Origin: Anagrus nilaparvatae
Lineage: Eukaryota > Arthropoda > Insecta > Hymenoptera > Mymaridae
NCBI GenBank assembly: GCA_022575985.1
Contig: JAKSXM010000014.1
Coordinates: 19,530,001-19,594,000, forward strand
Reading direction: 5' to 3'
Length of the DNA stretch: 64,000 bases
Of this stretch, positions 12,422 to 23,127 are shown piece by piece (position 1 is the stretch's first letter; every line of letters begins with the position of its first letter). Under the pieces are notes generated by a model. It was not told the DNA's origin, made no database searches, and saw nothing but the letters and a program-made list of their open reading frames with translations. The translations under genes and the position numbers were made by a program.

Positions 12422-15400
12422 TTACATTAAATTGCATTTTCCCCAAAACTTTTCAGTTTTACCAGTTTCTTCAAATTTGATGTCCACAGCTGGACTATGT
12501 TTTTCTATTATTTTTTTTAATGATTTAAGATCAGCTCCAACCATTTTTTCCAACTGAAAAATTAATTTAATAAATTTAGTGAAGATAAAAAACTTAATAA
12601 AAATTACAAAAAATGAAGAATTATAGAAAATTAGAAAATTATCTGTAAATGTCATTACTTTTGGTCAGCTAAAAAAAATTGTATTGATTTTTTAAATATT
12701 TCTTGCTATATTATTAAAAATTTAATTTTATATAGGGAATGGAATTAATAATTAATAATTAAAAGAAAAAAATTTTTACTAATGGTAGATTCAAATATTA
12801 ATTTTAAATTATTCACAAAAGGATTAAAAAAGTATGTCACGAAGGTTTTAAATATAAAACTGTTATTTCGTTAAATTCAATTTTTTTTCGTAGTTATTAA
12901 AGGTAGTTAGCAATTTTTTATAAATTGTACAAAAAAAATATTCCGTAGTTTGAGTATATCCGCCGATAATACATGTTAATGACAAGTTTCTTTAACATGC
13001 TCTTTTAATTATCGAGCTATTTACAATATTAAATTTGCAAGGAATTTCAAATTATCAAAGATTACCCGACGAATTGTCCAGAGATCTCTAGAGATCTCTA
13101 AATTGGGGAGATCTCCGGAGATTTCGGGAGATCTCTAGAGATCTCTGGAGATCTCTAAACTTGTTTTTAATTATTTCAAATGATTGAAGCTTATTATGCT
13201 AAAAATGCTTATAAATAGCTCCAACAAGCCTACATTATTCATAATACATGTAAAAAAAATTCAAGCTGTATTTATACATAGCTAAACCATCAAAATTTGC
13301 CTTTTAATCAAATGAAAATCTGTAGAAATATTATTTTTTTCTATAATTATTATGAAAATTGAAGCTAAACTTAGGTTTCTGACAAAAGATTTTTAAAAAG
13401 TGAATTACTATTAATATGATTAATAAAACTTGTATATTTTAAAGCTCAAAAAGCACTCTATGTCAATAAAATCATAAATTGCTTATGGGGAAATTGAAGA
13501 AATTTCAAAGATTTAAATCATTTCAACTGTTTGGAGATATTATTCAGAATTGAAGAATCCTTTTTCATTTAATAGACAAATAATTTATCATATATACCTT
13601 CAGTTTTCTTGAAAGAACCTACTGAATCTCGAGCCAAGTGCCCCAACTTTACATGAGAAGGGGATTCTTAGACGAATATTTTAAATTTTGCTATAACTTT
13701 ACTTTTCCACCAAATAACTTCCTGAGTCTTATTTTACTGATCACAAACGAATTAATGAAATATTGCGAATAAACACTTAAAGCGTTTAATATCACATATA
13801 AATAAAATTTGATATTATTATTACTGCTAACTTTTATCATAACTGTCTTTCTAACTTAAATTACTATAAAATAAAAAATGAATAAAGTAGCGTGTTATTT
13901 TGTCGAAATTTCCGAAAAGCAGCCTCTTTACAATATCAAAAATGGTCTATCAGGGATAGTAAAAAAATTAAAATACAATTTTTTACCAAATGTTTAAATT
14001 ACTGCTAAAATTAGAATTTTTCGCATATACCCAGAAAAGTAAAGAATGGCCCAAATCGCACGTAAATTACCATCTGAGGCGAAGCTTTTTTTATGACCCA
14101 GGGTCATATACGATATTTCTGTGTCCGTTGATGGAAAAAATTTTTATAAGCTTCAAATTTTTTAAAATGTTTACTTGCAATATTTCTTAAAATCATTTGT
14201 GAGATTTCGTGATTAAAGGTTAGAATCCCAATTGAAATATTTTATAAAATATCAAAAATCACTAATCTTTAAAGAATTATAACTTGAAACTTGAAAACAG
14301 TTAAGATATGTAGTTCTGTTATATGAAATCCATTTTAATCGAAAATGGTCCAGTTAGCACAATGAGAAGTTTTAGGTTATTTTTTGCGGTTATTAAACAT
14401 TTTTATTAATTACTTACGTTTTGCGGGTCGTTGAACGCAAGTATGATATTAGTTTTTACCTAACATGACCGAGTTGCCCATAATAAGCAACATTAGGTTA
14501 TCTTTTGCGTTTTCTTAGATTTTTATTTTTGTGAGTAGAAAAATAAGACTCAAGAAGTTATTTGGTGGAAAAGTAAAGTTACAGCAAAATTTAAAATATT
14601 CGTCTAAGAATCCCCTTCTCATGTAAAGTTGGGGCACTTGGCTCGAGATTCAGTAGGTTCTTTCAAGAAAACTGAAGGTATATATGATAAATTATTTGTC
14701 TATTAAATGAAAAAGGATTCTTCAATTCTGAATAATGTCTCCAAACAGTTAAAATGATTTAAATCTTTGAAATTTCTTCAATTTCCCCATAAGCAATTTA
14801 TGATTTTATTGACATAGAGTGCTTTTTGAGCTTTAAAATATACAAGTTTTATTAATCATATTAATAGTAATTCACTTTTTAAAAATCTTTTGTCAGAAAC
14901 CTAAGTTTAGCTTCAATTTTCGTAATAATTATAGAAAAAAATAATATTTCTACAGATTTTCATTTGATTAAAAGGCAAATTTTGATGGTTTAGCTATGTA
15001 TAAATACAGCTTGAATTTTTTTTACATGTATTATGAATAATGTAGGCTTGTTGGAGCTATTTATAAGCATTTTTAGCATAATAAGCTTCAATCATTTGAA
15101 ATAATTAAAAACAAGTTTAGAGATCTCCAGAGATCTCTAGAGATCTCAGGACAATTCGTCGGGTAGTTTATTAAGTCATTTAATTTACCGTTTTTCCATA
15201 TTTGATGAAAACAAATGTAGGCATACATTCAATATTATATCTGTCTACTAGTTCTTCTGCTTCTTCGTCATCAACATCAACTTTAAGAAACACAACCTCT
15301 TTTGTCAATTCCTAAAAAAAAATCGATAAAAATTAAAAAAATTTCAGATCATAATTATTATATGGTTAGATTACTGCGCTTTAAATACATAATTCTTAAG

Positions 15401-16644
15401 AATTATATAATATTCAATATTTGATACTATTATTTATTTATTTATTTTTTTTTTATGAATTAGAAATAAAAGTAACCTGAAATTTGAATCATTTATACTT
15501 TTTGATCTCCTAAAAACCATGGACGCTAGATAATCTAAAATCCATGCTAAAAACGGTGGTTTAAAAAAAATATCATGTTTGTAGTTATGCCCATTAAAGG
15601 TTAAAATACCTGAATTTTAAGTTAATAATTTTAATTTGATTTAATTAAAATTTGTAGGGAAAATTTAAAAATTTTAGGTCATTCTTTGAATTTAAAGTGC
15701 AGCAAACTAACGGTATAATTAAACAGCGAATCCTTTTATTAAATAATAAATTAATACCTTTGATAATTTTTCTATATGTGGTGCAATATACTTGCATGGT
15801 CCACACCATTCTGCGTAAAAATCAATCACGACCAACTTATCGCCAGCATCTCGTAACTTTTCATTCAACGTTTCACTGGTTATGTCCTAAAATAAATTTT
15901 TGTTTGTTTAATAATTAATAAAGAAATATAAAAAATTGTTTTAATTATCAATGAATTTTTTTAAAGTTTTAATTAATTTTAATTTGTAATAGTAGAATAT
16001 TTTATTTAATGAATTTTAATAATGAATTTATTTGATACATAATGAGACAATAAAACATGGCAAAATAAACTGAATAATAATAATTATAATAATATATTAT
16101 ATTTTACACTTAGAATTATTGATAGTTTAAATAATTAGTATTTAATAGATTTTCTTATAAAAGAAAAAAAGAAAGAAAAAAAAAGGTTAATGCTTTTAAA
16201 TGTGAAAAAAATTTTGTGGTATTTTCTCTCGTCATGTAGTGTAAGTGTAATCATCCCATTTTTAATATCATACAACTTGAATATTTAAAAACTTTCCTTT
16301 AGATAATTACCATTGTTATAAATGGCTTTTTTTTCGAAATAAGGAAATTTTGAAAATATAAGACTGAAAATCTTTTTTTTAATCTCAAAAGCACTTATAA
16401 AATAATTTAGATATATTTTTGAGTACAATTTAGCCCAATAGAAAAAATTTTCATGTGATTTTACGTAAACTTAAAAAATCTTAAATTTGCAAATATAGAT
16501 TTTTTGAGCTATACCAGCAACAAAAGAAAATTTTTAACACGCTCTTAACAGATACAAAAAAGTCATAAAAAATTATTTACTTACCCCAAGACTGTAACTG
16601 GCAAAACAAAATAAACTCAATAAGACTATAATTTTCCTAGACAT
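12422..16644 (-). CDS. secreted thioredoxin (four exons, complete)
   Basis: Thioredoxins reduce protein disulfides through a CxxC pair; this one carries a signal peptide, so it should act in the secretory pathway or outside the cell. Exons on the minus strand are 16644-16585, 15886-15758, 15311-15189 and 12553-12422. Lengths of 60, 129, 123 and 132 nt are all whole codons, so every intron is phase 0, and all are GT-AG. The product is 147 residues. Residues 1-20 (exon 1) are MSRK plus a hydrophobic run ending SYSLG, a clear signal sequence. Exon 2 has the classical [12 protein letters not shown] active site (Cys at about 51 and 54). Exon 3 has VFLKVDVD and MPTFVF with the conserved cis-proline. 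Exon 4 completes the fold and adds about 20 residues beyond a typical 105-residue thioredoxin, ending CNLM. The core looks like the cytosolic thioredoxin type, so a signal-peptide exon appears to have been added. Intron 3 carries a 2.1-kb foldback element. Confidence 0.9.
13065..15163. mobile_element. 2.1-kb foldback element in thioredoxin intron 3
   Basis: The terminal inverted repeat is CCCGACGAATTGTCC, flanked by TA on both sides (13063-13064 and 15164-15165), as in Tc1/mariner-type insertions. The left arm, 13065-13743, is the near-exact reverse complement of the right arm, 14531-15163; the spacer is 13744-14530. Just inside the ends are clusters of the self-complementary unit AGAGATCTCT. 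The left arm carries more of these units, which explains its extra ~45 bases. There is no transposase, so it is non-autonomous. A short open frame at 13990-14190 in the spacer has no recognisable content, although AATGGCCCAAATCGCAC there recurs in similar form near 61478. Confidence 0.88.
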
Positions 16645-16714
16645 TTTATTTTAAAATATTGTTACAAATGCCTTAAAAAGTTGATAGTATACTAAGTTTT
16701 ATAAAAGACAAATT

Positions 16715-16730
16715 TTTAGTATTTATACTA
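16715..16730 (-). promoter_or_regulatory. possible TATA box of the thioredoxin gene
   Basis: The minus strand reads TAGTATAAATACT, about 80 bases upstream of the ATG at 16644, leaving room for a short leader. In DNA this AT-rich a TATA-like string can occur by chance. Confidence 0.3.
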
Positions 16731-17017
16731 ATTTTTGAATAATTAAACAAATATACGTATTATTTAAAATTAGCTATTTCACAATGTACTTAAAATAGTA
16801 TTATCTTAAGATTAAATTAATTTTAATTTATATATTTTCCAATTCTATGAAATAAAATTTTTGATAATGACTTTTTATGTTTTTAATTAATTTTTAAAAA
16901 TAAATTCATTTTAATGGAATTATTTTTTTAGATATTAAATATCAAAATTTTCCAACAATAATAAGTATAGATAAACAAAAAATTAATATATCATTTATTA
17001 AAAAATATAGACTGAAT

Positions 17018-17353
17018 GTGTTGTAATTTTTTTTTTAACTACACTGTCAAGTTGCTGCGCTTGAATTTTGCTTGAAAATACTGAAAAATGGTAATTTTAA
17101 TTTTTTGCTTAAGAATTCAATTAGCTACTTAAAACTATTCTCAGGTGTTACCAAATTAAATTAAAAAATAAAATATTCAAATTATTGAAAATTTCATTAT
17201 TTAATATTCCGTACAAAAAAATAATTATTTTATAATAATACATAAGTTTTGCTTCAAAATTTAAGAAAATTGAAAATACTTGAATTTTCGAACAATTCAA
17301 GCAAAATTCAAACACAGTAGCCTAAAAGTGTACTTAAATAAAAATTACAACAC
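17018..17353. mobile_element. 336-bp MITE upstream of the thioredoxin gene
   Basis: The inverted ends are GTGTTGTAATTTTT (17018) and AAAAATTACAACAC (ending 17353). Next come CTTGAATTTTGCTTGAA and its complement TTCAAGCAAAATTCAA at 17297-17312. The interior motif AAGTTGCTGCGCTTGAA resembles the CTGCTT-TTGAA motif in other elements of the window. Non-coding. Confidence 0.65.
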
Positions 17354-18318
17354 GTTGTACCGATAATAAAATAATAAAATATCTTTTTTGAAAAATTCAG
17401 AAGAATAATAACTGACGATGAAAAAAAAATTTTGAAATTTTAATTTCAGTGTAACGCGTTGAAATTTTCTTATTATCGATAAATATCGCTATTCAAAACA
17501 ACTAATTAAAATATTCTAAAAACAACATAAGATATGAGTCATTCCATGTAAGAAGTCATACGATTGTCAGACCGAACCACCCAATTTTCCTTTTGGGCAC
17601 TTATTTTTGTATACATGAAATATGAACTCTCATAATTTTTTAGCTTTCCGAAGTTTTTTAAATATGTCGTGACAATATTAAGCTGTTTTACCAAGATTTA
17701 GATGTATTAATGTTACAGATTGTTACAAATTGTTGCTTATAGCTATATTATTTAATAATTTACTTAAATATTGACTGTGATAAAAATTATTGTACCAAAA
17801 TCAATTGGCAGAAATTAATTAAATAAGTAATGTTATGCCTGCAACTATATACAACTCTTGCTTTCATGCTATTCTTTTCTTTTCTATTTTTTCTATTTTT
17901 TAATTATTTATTTATTTAGAGTGTACTATATTTATATATGTTATGTCATGCTATCATTTTATATATGCATCATATTTTGTAAAAGAGCAAATAAAGAAAA
18001 ATACAATACAATACAAAAATAAATAAATAGATCCAATTGAAGCAGTTACCCAAAACTTTGCCCAACTGTTATGTGGCCAAAAATATAATAAAATTTAAAA
18101 AATGCAGACTAAACATCATAAAATTTCATGATTTAATAATAACAATTATTATTATTATTGATTTATAAGTAATTGATTAAGTGGTCTATTCACGAACGAA
18201 AGTTGTTACAGCTGAAAAATATTCATTTTATTATATTACTAAATGTGGTATACCTTTAAATACTCACATCGTAAATATCAGCATTATTGATAGAAAATAA
18301 TTCAAAAATTTTTTTATC
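17354..18318. other. no gene seen
   Basis: AT-rich intergenic sequence with low-complexity runs (ATTTATTTA, ACAATACAATAC). Nothing coding or structured could be supported. Confidence 0.4.
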
Positions 18319-18701
18319 AATCTTCCGAGAATTTTCTATCAGAATATTGTGTAATGATGTTATAAACACAAATTAATTGAAAAAAAGTGGATTTTATAAA
18401 TATTTCTCGAATTGAAAAAAATGCCAGAGCCGGTAGGATTCGAACCCACGATTCTTTCATATCTAGTGAAATCGCTTTAGCCAACTAAGCTACGGCATCT
18501 GGGCGAATCCACCGACTTTATTTTGACATTTTCTTCAATTAGCAACTATAATATAGTAGATATGAAAGAATCGTGGGTTCAAATCCTACCGGCTCTGGCA
18601 TTTTTTTCAATTCGAGAAATATTTATAAAATCCACTTTTTTTCAATTAATTTATGTTTATAACATCATTAAACAATATTTTGATACAAAATTCTTGGAAG
18701 A
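18319..18701. repeat. inverted repeat built on a tRNA-like sequence
   Basis: The left arm 18319-18463 and right arm ~18558-18701 are reverse complements of about 145 bases. Each carries the 3' half of the same tRNA-like sequence, joined to the same flank (TTTTTTTCAATTCGAGAAAT and on to a shared ATGATGTTATAAA block). Only the left copy is completed to a whole tRNA shape by the spacer. The right arm abuts the (TAAA)n tail of the retroelement at 18702. Confidence 0.7.
18425..18499 (-). pseudogene. tRNA-like sequence (tRNA pseudogene or SINE head)
   Basis: The minus strand folds as a tRNA. The D stem is GCTT/AAGC, the anticodon stem TTTCA/TGAAA with loop CTAGATA, and the T arm GTGGG-TTCGAAT-CCTAC. 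A-box TAGCTTAGTTGG and B-box GGTTCGAATCC fit the RNA polymerase III consensus exactly. Against a working tRNA, the three outermost acceptor pairs fail (G-U, A-C, U-U). The anticodon would be AGA (Ser) without the long variable arm that serine tRNAs have, and position 37 is a pyrimidine. A tRNA-derived SINE head or pseudogene is the better reading. Confidence 0.6.
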
Positions 18702-19632
18702 TTTATTTATTTATTTATTTAATTAATACATTTACAGCCCCTATAGGCCAATACATAAATAAAAAAATATAAATATCAATTTATTTAGAATATAAAAATA
18801 TATTATTTTAATAATTAATTAAATTATTTTGACTAGATAATAATTAAAAAAAATTTCGAATTACAATGGATAACAAATTAGTTTGCAAAATAAGAGTAAC
18901 AAAATTAACTAACCATAATATTTTAGAATTAAAGATTTGATTTTAAATTTAAAAGTATAAGGATTAGTGATTGATTGGATATTGATGGGAATAGTATTCC
19001 AAAGTCTTTTACAATGATTAATAAAAGAGAAGTAAGTATAGTCATTGCGAGAAAGGTGTTCAACCAAGCTTCTAGATTCGCGAAATGAATAGGGAATACT
19101 TCGAAAACTAAATTTGCTTCTAAGTAGTGGACATTTGATTAAACCATGCAATATCTTGTGAGTAAACACCATATCTTTAACCCTGTGATGCGATTCAATA
19201 GTATGAATATTAAAACGCACCGAGGGTCTGTGATAATCATGATTGAAATAATCCATCGGAATTTTAGATTTTTTACACAAATATTTAATAAAAAGATGTT
19301 GTACTTGTTCTATTTTATACGACGACTTGGATGTGTAAGGAGACCAGATTCCAGAAGCATGCGATAAATGTGGAAAAACATAAGAATTATAAAGAATTGT
19401 TAAAGTACGTATGTTTCTGAATTTACTAGTTCTCCTTTTCAGCCAGCCTAATGATTTTTTAGCTTTAGATATTGCATAGTTAATATGATCATCAAAATTA
19501 AATGAGTCATTAAATATAACTCCTAAATCTTTAAATGAATTTACACCATCGATATCAATATTGTGGAGAAAATAATTAAAATTAACAGGATTTTTAGATC
19601 TGGAAATTCTAAGTACTTTACATTTTTATTTG
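18702..19632 (-). pseudogene. 5'-truncated Jockey-like retrotransposon, C-terminal part of the reverse transcriptase
   Basis: The minus strand is open for about 240 codons from 19626 to 18909. It contains KCKVLRISRSKNPVNFNYF, FKDLGVIFNDSFNFDDHIN, KKSLGWLKRRT, FPHLSHASGIWSPYTS, IEQVQHLFIKYL, VFTHKILHGLI and LWNTIPINIQS. This is the standard thumb/C-terminal region of Jockey-group elements. A stop (TAA) at 19627-19629 interrupts the normally LNxNKCK start of this block. The 3' end has the GGGGCTGTAAATG-type tail and (TAAA)n at 18704-18724, so the 3' terminus is intact and the 5' part is missing. The long open frame suggests fairly recent insertion. Confidence 0.88.
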
Positions 19633-19747
19633 TTTAAGGGGATATCAAAGTAACTATAAAGCTAATAATTTCATCAACAAATGGAACACCATCACCACTA
19701 TGATTAACTATTATCTTTAAAGTTTGAAGCTCTATAAGGTTAAATCC

Positions 19748-20199
19748 GGTGGATAGAAATAGCATTTTTTGGGTAAAAATTTCTGAAGATCGAAACTTCT
19801 GGAATGTTAAATATTTTTAGCCATTGATCATGTTATGTGTCCCTTAAAATTAAAAAAATAATTTTTAAAATTTATTGACTACTGACGGAGATATTAGCGC
19901 TTGAAATTTCTTTAATTTTTGAGGTACTTAATAAACCAAGACTTTTTTATAAATAATCTGATTTTAAAAATCTTTCAATATAATATTTAGGACATTATTT
20001 AGCACCGATTCACTAAAAAAAATTTTGATTTTCTAAAAATTGATTTTTTGAAAATTTTAGGTATGGCCAAAAATCAAAAAACTTGAAATATATTTCACAT
20101 TATTGTTTACTACAGAACATAATTAATGGCTAAGAATATTAAACATTCCAGAAGTTTCGATCTCCAATTTTTACCAAAAAAATGCTATTTCTATCCACC
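19748..20199. mobile_element. 452-bp foldback MITE
   Basis: The inverted ends are GGTGGATAGAAATAGCATTT on the left and AAATGCTATTTCTATCCACC on the right, with about 100 bases of arm on each side, including GATCGAAACTTCTGGAATGT against ACATTCCAGAAGTTTCGATC-like sequence. The interior is AT-rich and non-coding. It abuts the broken 5' side of the retroelement at 18702-19632. Confidence 0.75.
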
Positions 20200-20634
20200 T
20201 GAATACAAAAAAAAAATTATTATAATCATAGATAAGTAAGATAAGCTTTGCTATATAATATATTTAATGTGTAAGTGATCGAACCTGAAGTAGAAACAAG
20301 AGTAAAAAATCGCTCTAATCTAATTTAGAAAAAAGCTAAGACTTTTTTATTTCATTAAGCTTTATTGTGATTTTTAGTTATTTGACACCCTTTGGACTAT
20401 AGACTTCTTTAAATAAAGAAAATAGTTCAATCTTTAGCATTTTTTCCCTTAAATTGCGATATCTAGAATTGGTTTTTTCATTATTTCTCTGTAGTGACGG
20501 AATGAAATCACTTCATACTGCAAATCCTCTAACAAAATCATATTTCTGGGACTCTGAGGTTCTGAGAAATAGTATGATACACCTTTTCGTACATACATAC
20601 CTCTACACACAGAAATTCAATAAAACCATGTTAA

Positions 20635-22442
20635 CTCATTAACGCCGGGGCGGAGAGTTTTGGAAATGCGCAAAAATAAGTATATTTCCTTATAGATAAG
20701 TGGCTAAAAAGTTCATCCCTATAGTAAAATTTCCTGCTCTTTCAGAATCTGACATTAGTTTTCACCTACAACTCTTAAAAATAACCCAAAAACGGGGGTG
20801 AAAGGGGTAGGTCAGGCATTATTAGGAAATGCTTGGAAAAATCAATGAAAAAAGTATCAAATTTTATTGAAAAATGTTTAAAACTAATATTTTTTATGCA
20901 AATTTAATTAAACTTCGTATACATTGAGGTCTCATTCATTTTGGCCCTATTTACAACCCTTAAAAGGTGGCTAGGGGGGGTACTCCAGTCAAAATACGGG
21001 ATTGGTTGTATTTATCACTGACAAACACCAGATTTATTCTACAATACGTTTTTTGGCTCGCTGAACACGAAAATAGGAGTTATTTGGCAGAGAAATTGGC
21101 GCTTCACCCTTAAATTTGCAAAAACTACCCCCAAAAAGGGGTGTTTTTGCAATTTTCGTACTTTTAGCATCCAGGATATGCCCGTATAGGTTTTTTGGGT
21201 CGCTAATCAAGAATTTCGACTTCTTTTTTATAAATAATTAAAATTTCACCCCTAAATTGGCTAAAACTACCCCTAAAAGGGGTATTTTTGATATTTCCGT
21301 AATTTTAGCATCCAGGATATGCCCATATAGGTTTTTTGGGTCGCTACTCAAGAATTTCGACTTCTTTTCATAAATAATTAAAATTTAACCCCTAATTTGG
21401 CTAAAACTACCCCTAAAAGGGGTGTTTTTGCTATTTTCGTACTTTTATCATCCAGGATTTGCCCATATAGGTTTTGTGGATCGCTAATCCAGAATTTCGA
21501 CTTCTTTTTTATAATTAATTAAAATTTAACCCCTAAATTGGCTAAAACTATCCTTAAAAGGGATGTTTTTGCTATTTTTGCACAGCGGCCAAAAAAACGT
21601 ATAAGAACGTACTTTGGACGCTCAAAGTGCAAAATTAGCAAAAACACCCCTTTTAAGGGTATTGTTAGCCAAGTTAGGGGTTAAATTTTAATTATTTATA
21701 AAAAAGAAGTCGTAATTCTGGATTAGCGATCCACAAAACCTATATGGGCATATTCTGGATGCTAAAAGTACGAAAATATCACAAACACCCCTTTTAGGGG
21801 TAGTTTTAGCCAATTTAGGGGTGAAATTTTAATTATTTATAAAAAAGAAGTCAAAATTCTTGATTAGCGACCCAAAAAACCTATACGGGCATATCCTGGA
21901 TGCTAAAAGTACGAAAATTGCAAAAACACCCCTTTTTGGGGGTAGTTTTGGCAAATTTAAGGGTGAAGCGCCAATTTCTCTGCCAAGTAACTCCTATTTT
22001 CGTGTTCAGCGAGCCAAAAAACGTATTGTAGAATAAATCTGGTGTTTGTCAGTGATTGGTTGTATTTATAATCAATCCCGTATTTTGACTGGAGTACCTC
22101 CCCTAGCCACCTTTTAAGGGTTGTAAATAGGGCCAAAATGAATGAGACCTCAATGTATACGAAGTTTAATTAAATTTGCATAAAAAATATTAGTTTTAAA
22201 CATTTTTCAATAAAATTTGATACTTTTTTCATTGATTTTTCCAAGCATTTCCTAATAATGCCTGACCTACCCCTTTCACCCCCGTTTTTGGGGTATTTTT
22301 AAGGGTTGTAGGTGAAAACTAATGTCAGATTCTGAAAGAGCAGGAAATTTTACTATAGGGATGAACTTTTTAGCCACTTATCTATAAGGGAATATACTTA
22401 TTTTTGCGCATTTCCAAAACTCTCCGCCCCGGCGTTAATGAG
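20635..22442. mobile_element. 1.8-kb palindromic element, TTAA family, member 1
   Basis: TTAA flanks both sides (20631-20634, 22443-22446). The inverted ends are CTCATTAACGCCGGGGCGG and its complement. The left arm 20635-21582 mirrors the right arm 21628-22442 around a ~45-base loop. Each arm holds a tandem unit of about 140 bases (ACTTTTAGCATCCAGGATAT ... CCCCTAAAAGGGGT): three in the left arm (about 21157, 21296, 21437) and two in the right, which accounts for the length difference. There is no transposase. TTAA duplication is the hallmark of piggyBac transposition, so a piggyBac-like non-autonomous element is inferred. Confidence 0.88.
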
Positions 22443-22446
22443 TTAA

Positions 22447-23127
22447 AAGCATCTAAATGACCTAGGGACCAAATTTTTCAAATTGGACATTTTTAGGACT
22501 TTTCCATTTTTAACCTGACAAACCTATAAGGCACGATTACATCTTTATATTGGATCTAAAGAATGATCGTGTCTAAAAATCTTTAGCATTTTAATGAGTC
22601 AGGTTGATTTTTTTTTATTGTTAGTTATTCACATTTTTCACACCCTTTTTTATCCAAATACTTACTAATATTTTTAGACTTTAAATAGCTTTGATTGAGT
22701 TTGTACATGCTACAACTTTTTACGTTTAACTAAAACTTTTAGATTGTAGTGATTACATAGCAGTGCCAGGGAAGTTGATTCTTTTAATTATAAAATTTTC
22801 TAATGGTTTTCTATTATATACTAGTAAACTTTTTTTTAACTTTGTATTTTTTATCTATTTATCCCTTTTATTAATTATTTCAAACAAGTTTAATGCTAAT
22901 TTTGATAAAAATATACTTTTTAAAAGTCTTGCGGATTTATACAATTATAATATTAATATAATAAATTTTTATTATTTTAAATTTATGAATTAAAATTTTA
23001 AATTAAAAGCAGTTGCATAAAAAGGTATTTATAATTATTATTTTAACTTCTTCGTTTGATTAAAAGTATTCTAATTTGAACATTATAAAAAAATAGATAA
23101 TATTATGTACATATTCTAGTTTAAAAA
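22447..23127. other. no gene seen
   Basis: There is a small hairpin around 22515-22615 (AACCTGACAAACC against GAGTCAGGTT), then AT-rich sequence. The open frame at 22763-22993 is only F/I/N/Y/L from AT-rich codons and is not called. Confidence 0.4.

Noticed and set aside
18425..18499. Functional tRNA-Ser (anticodon AGA)
   Set aside because: The outer acceptor pairs do not form, the long variable arm of serine tRNAs is missing, and a partial second copy lies in an inverted repeat.
22763..22993. Membrane-protein-like 76-codon frame
   Set aside because: Only F, I, N, Y and L from AT-rich codons; no start context, homologue or splice structure.
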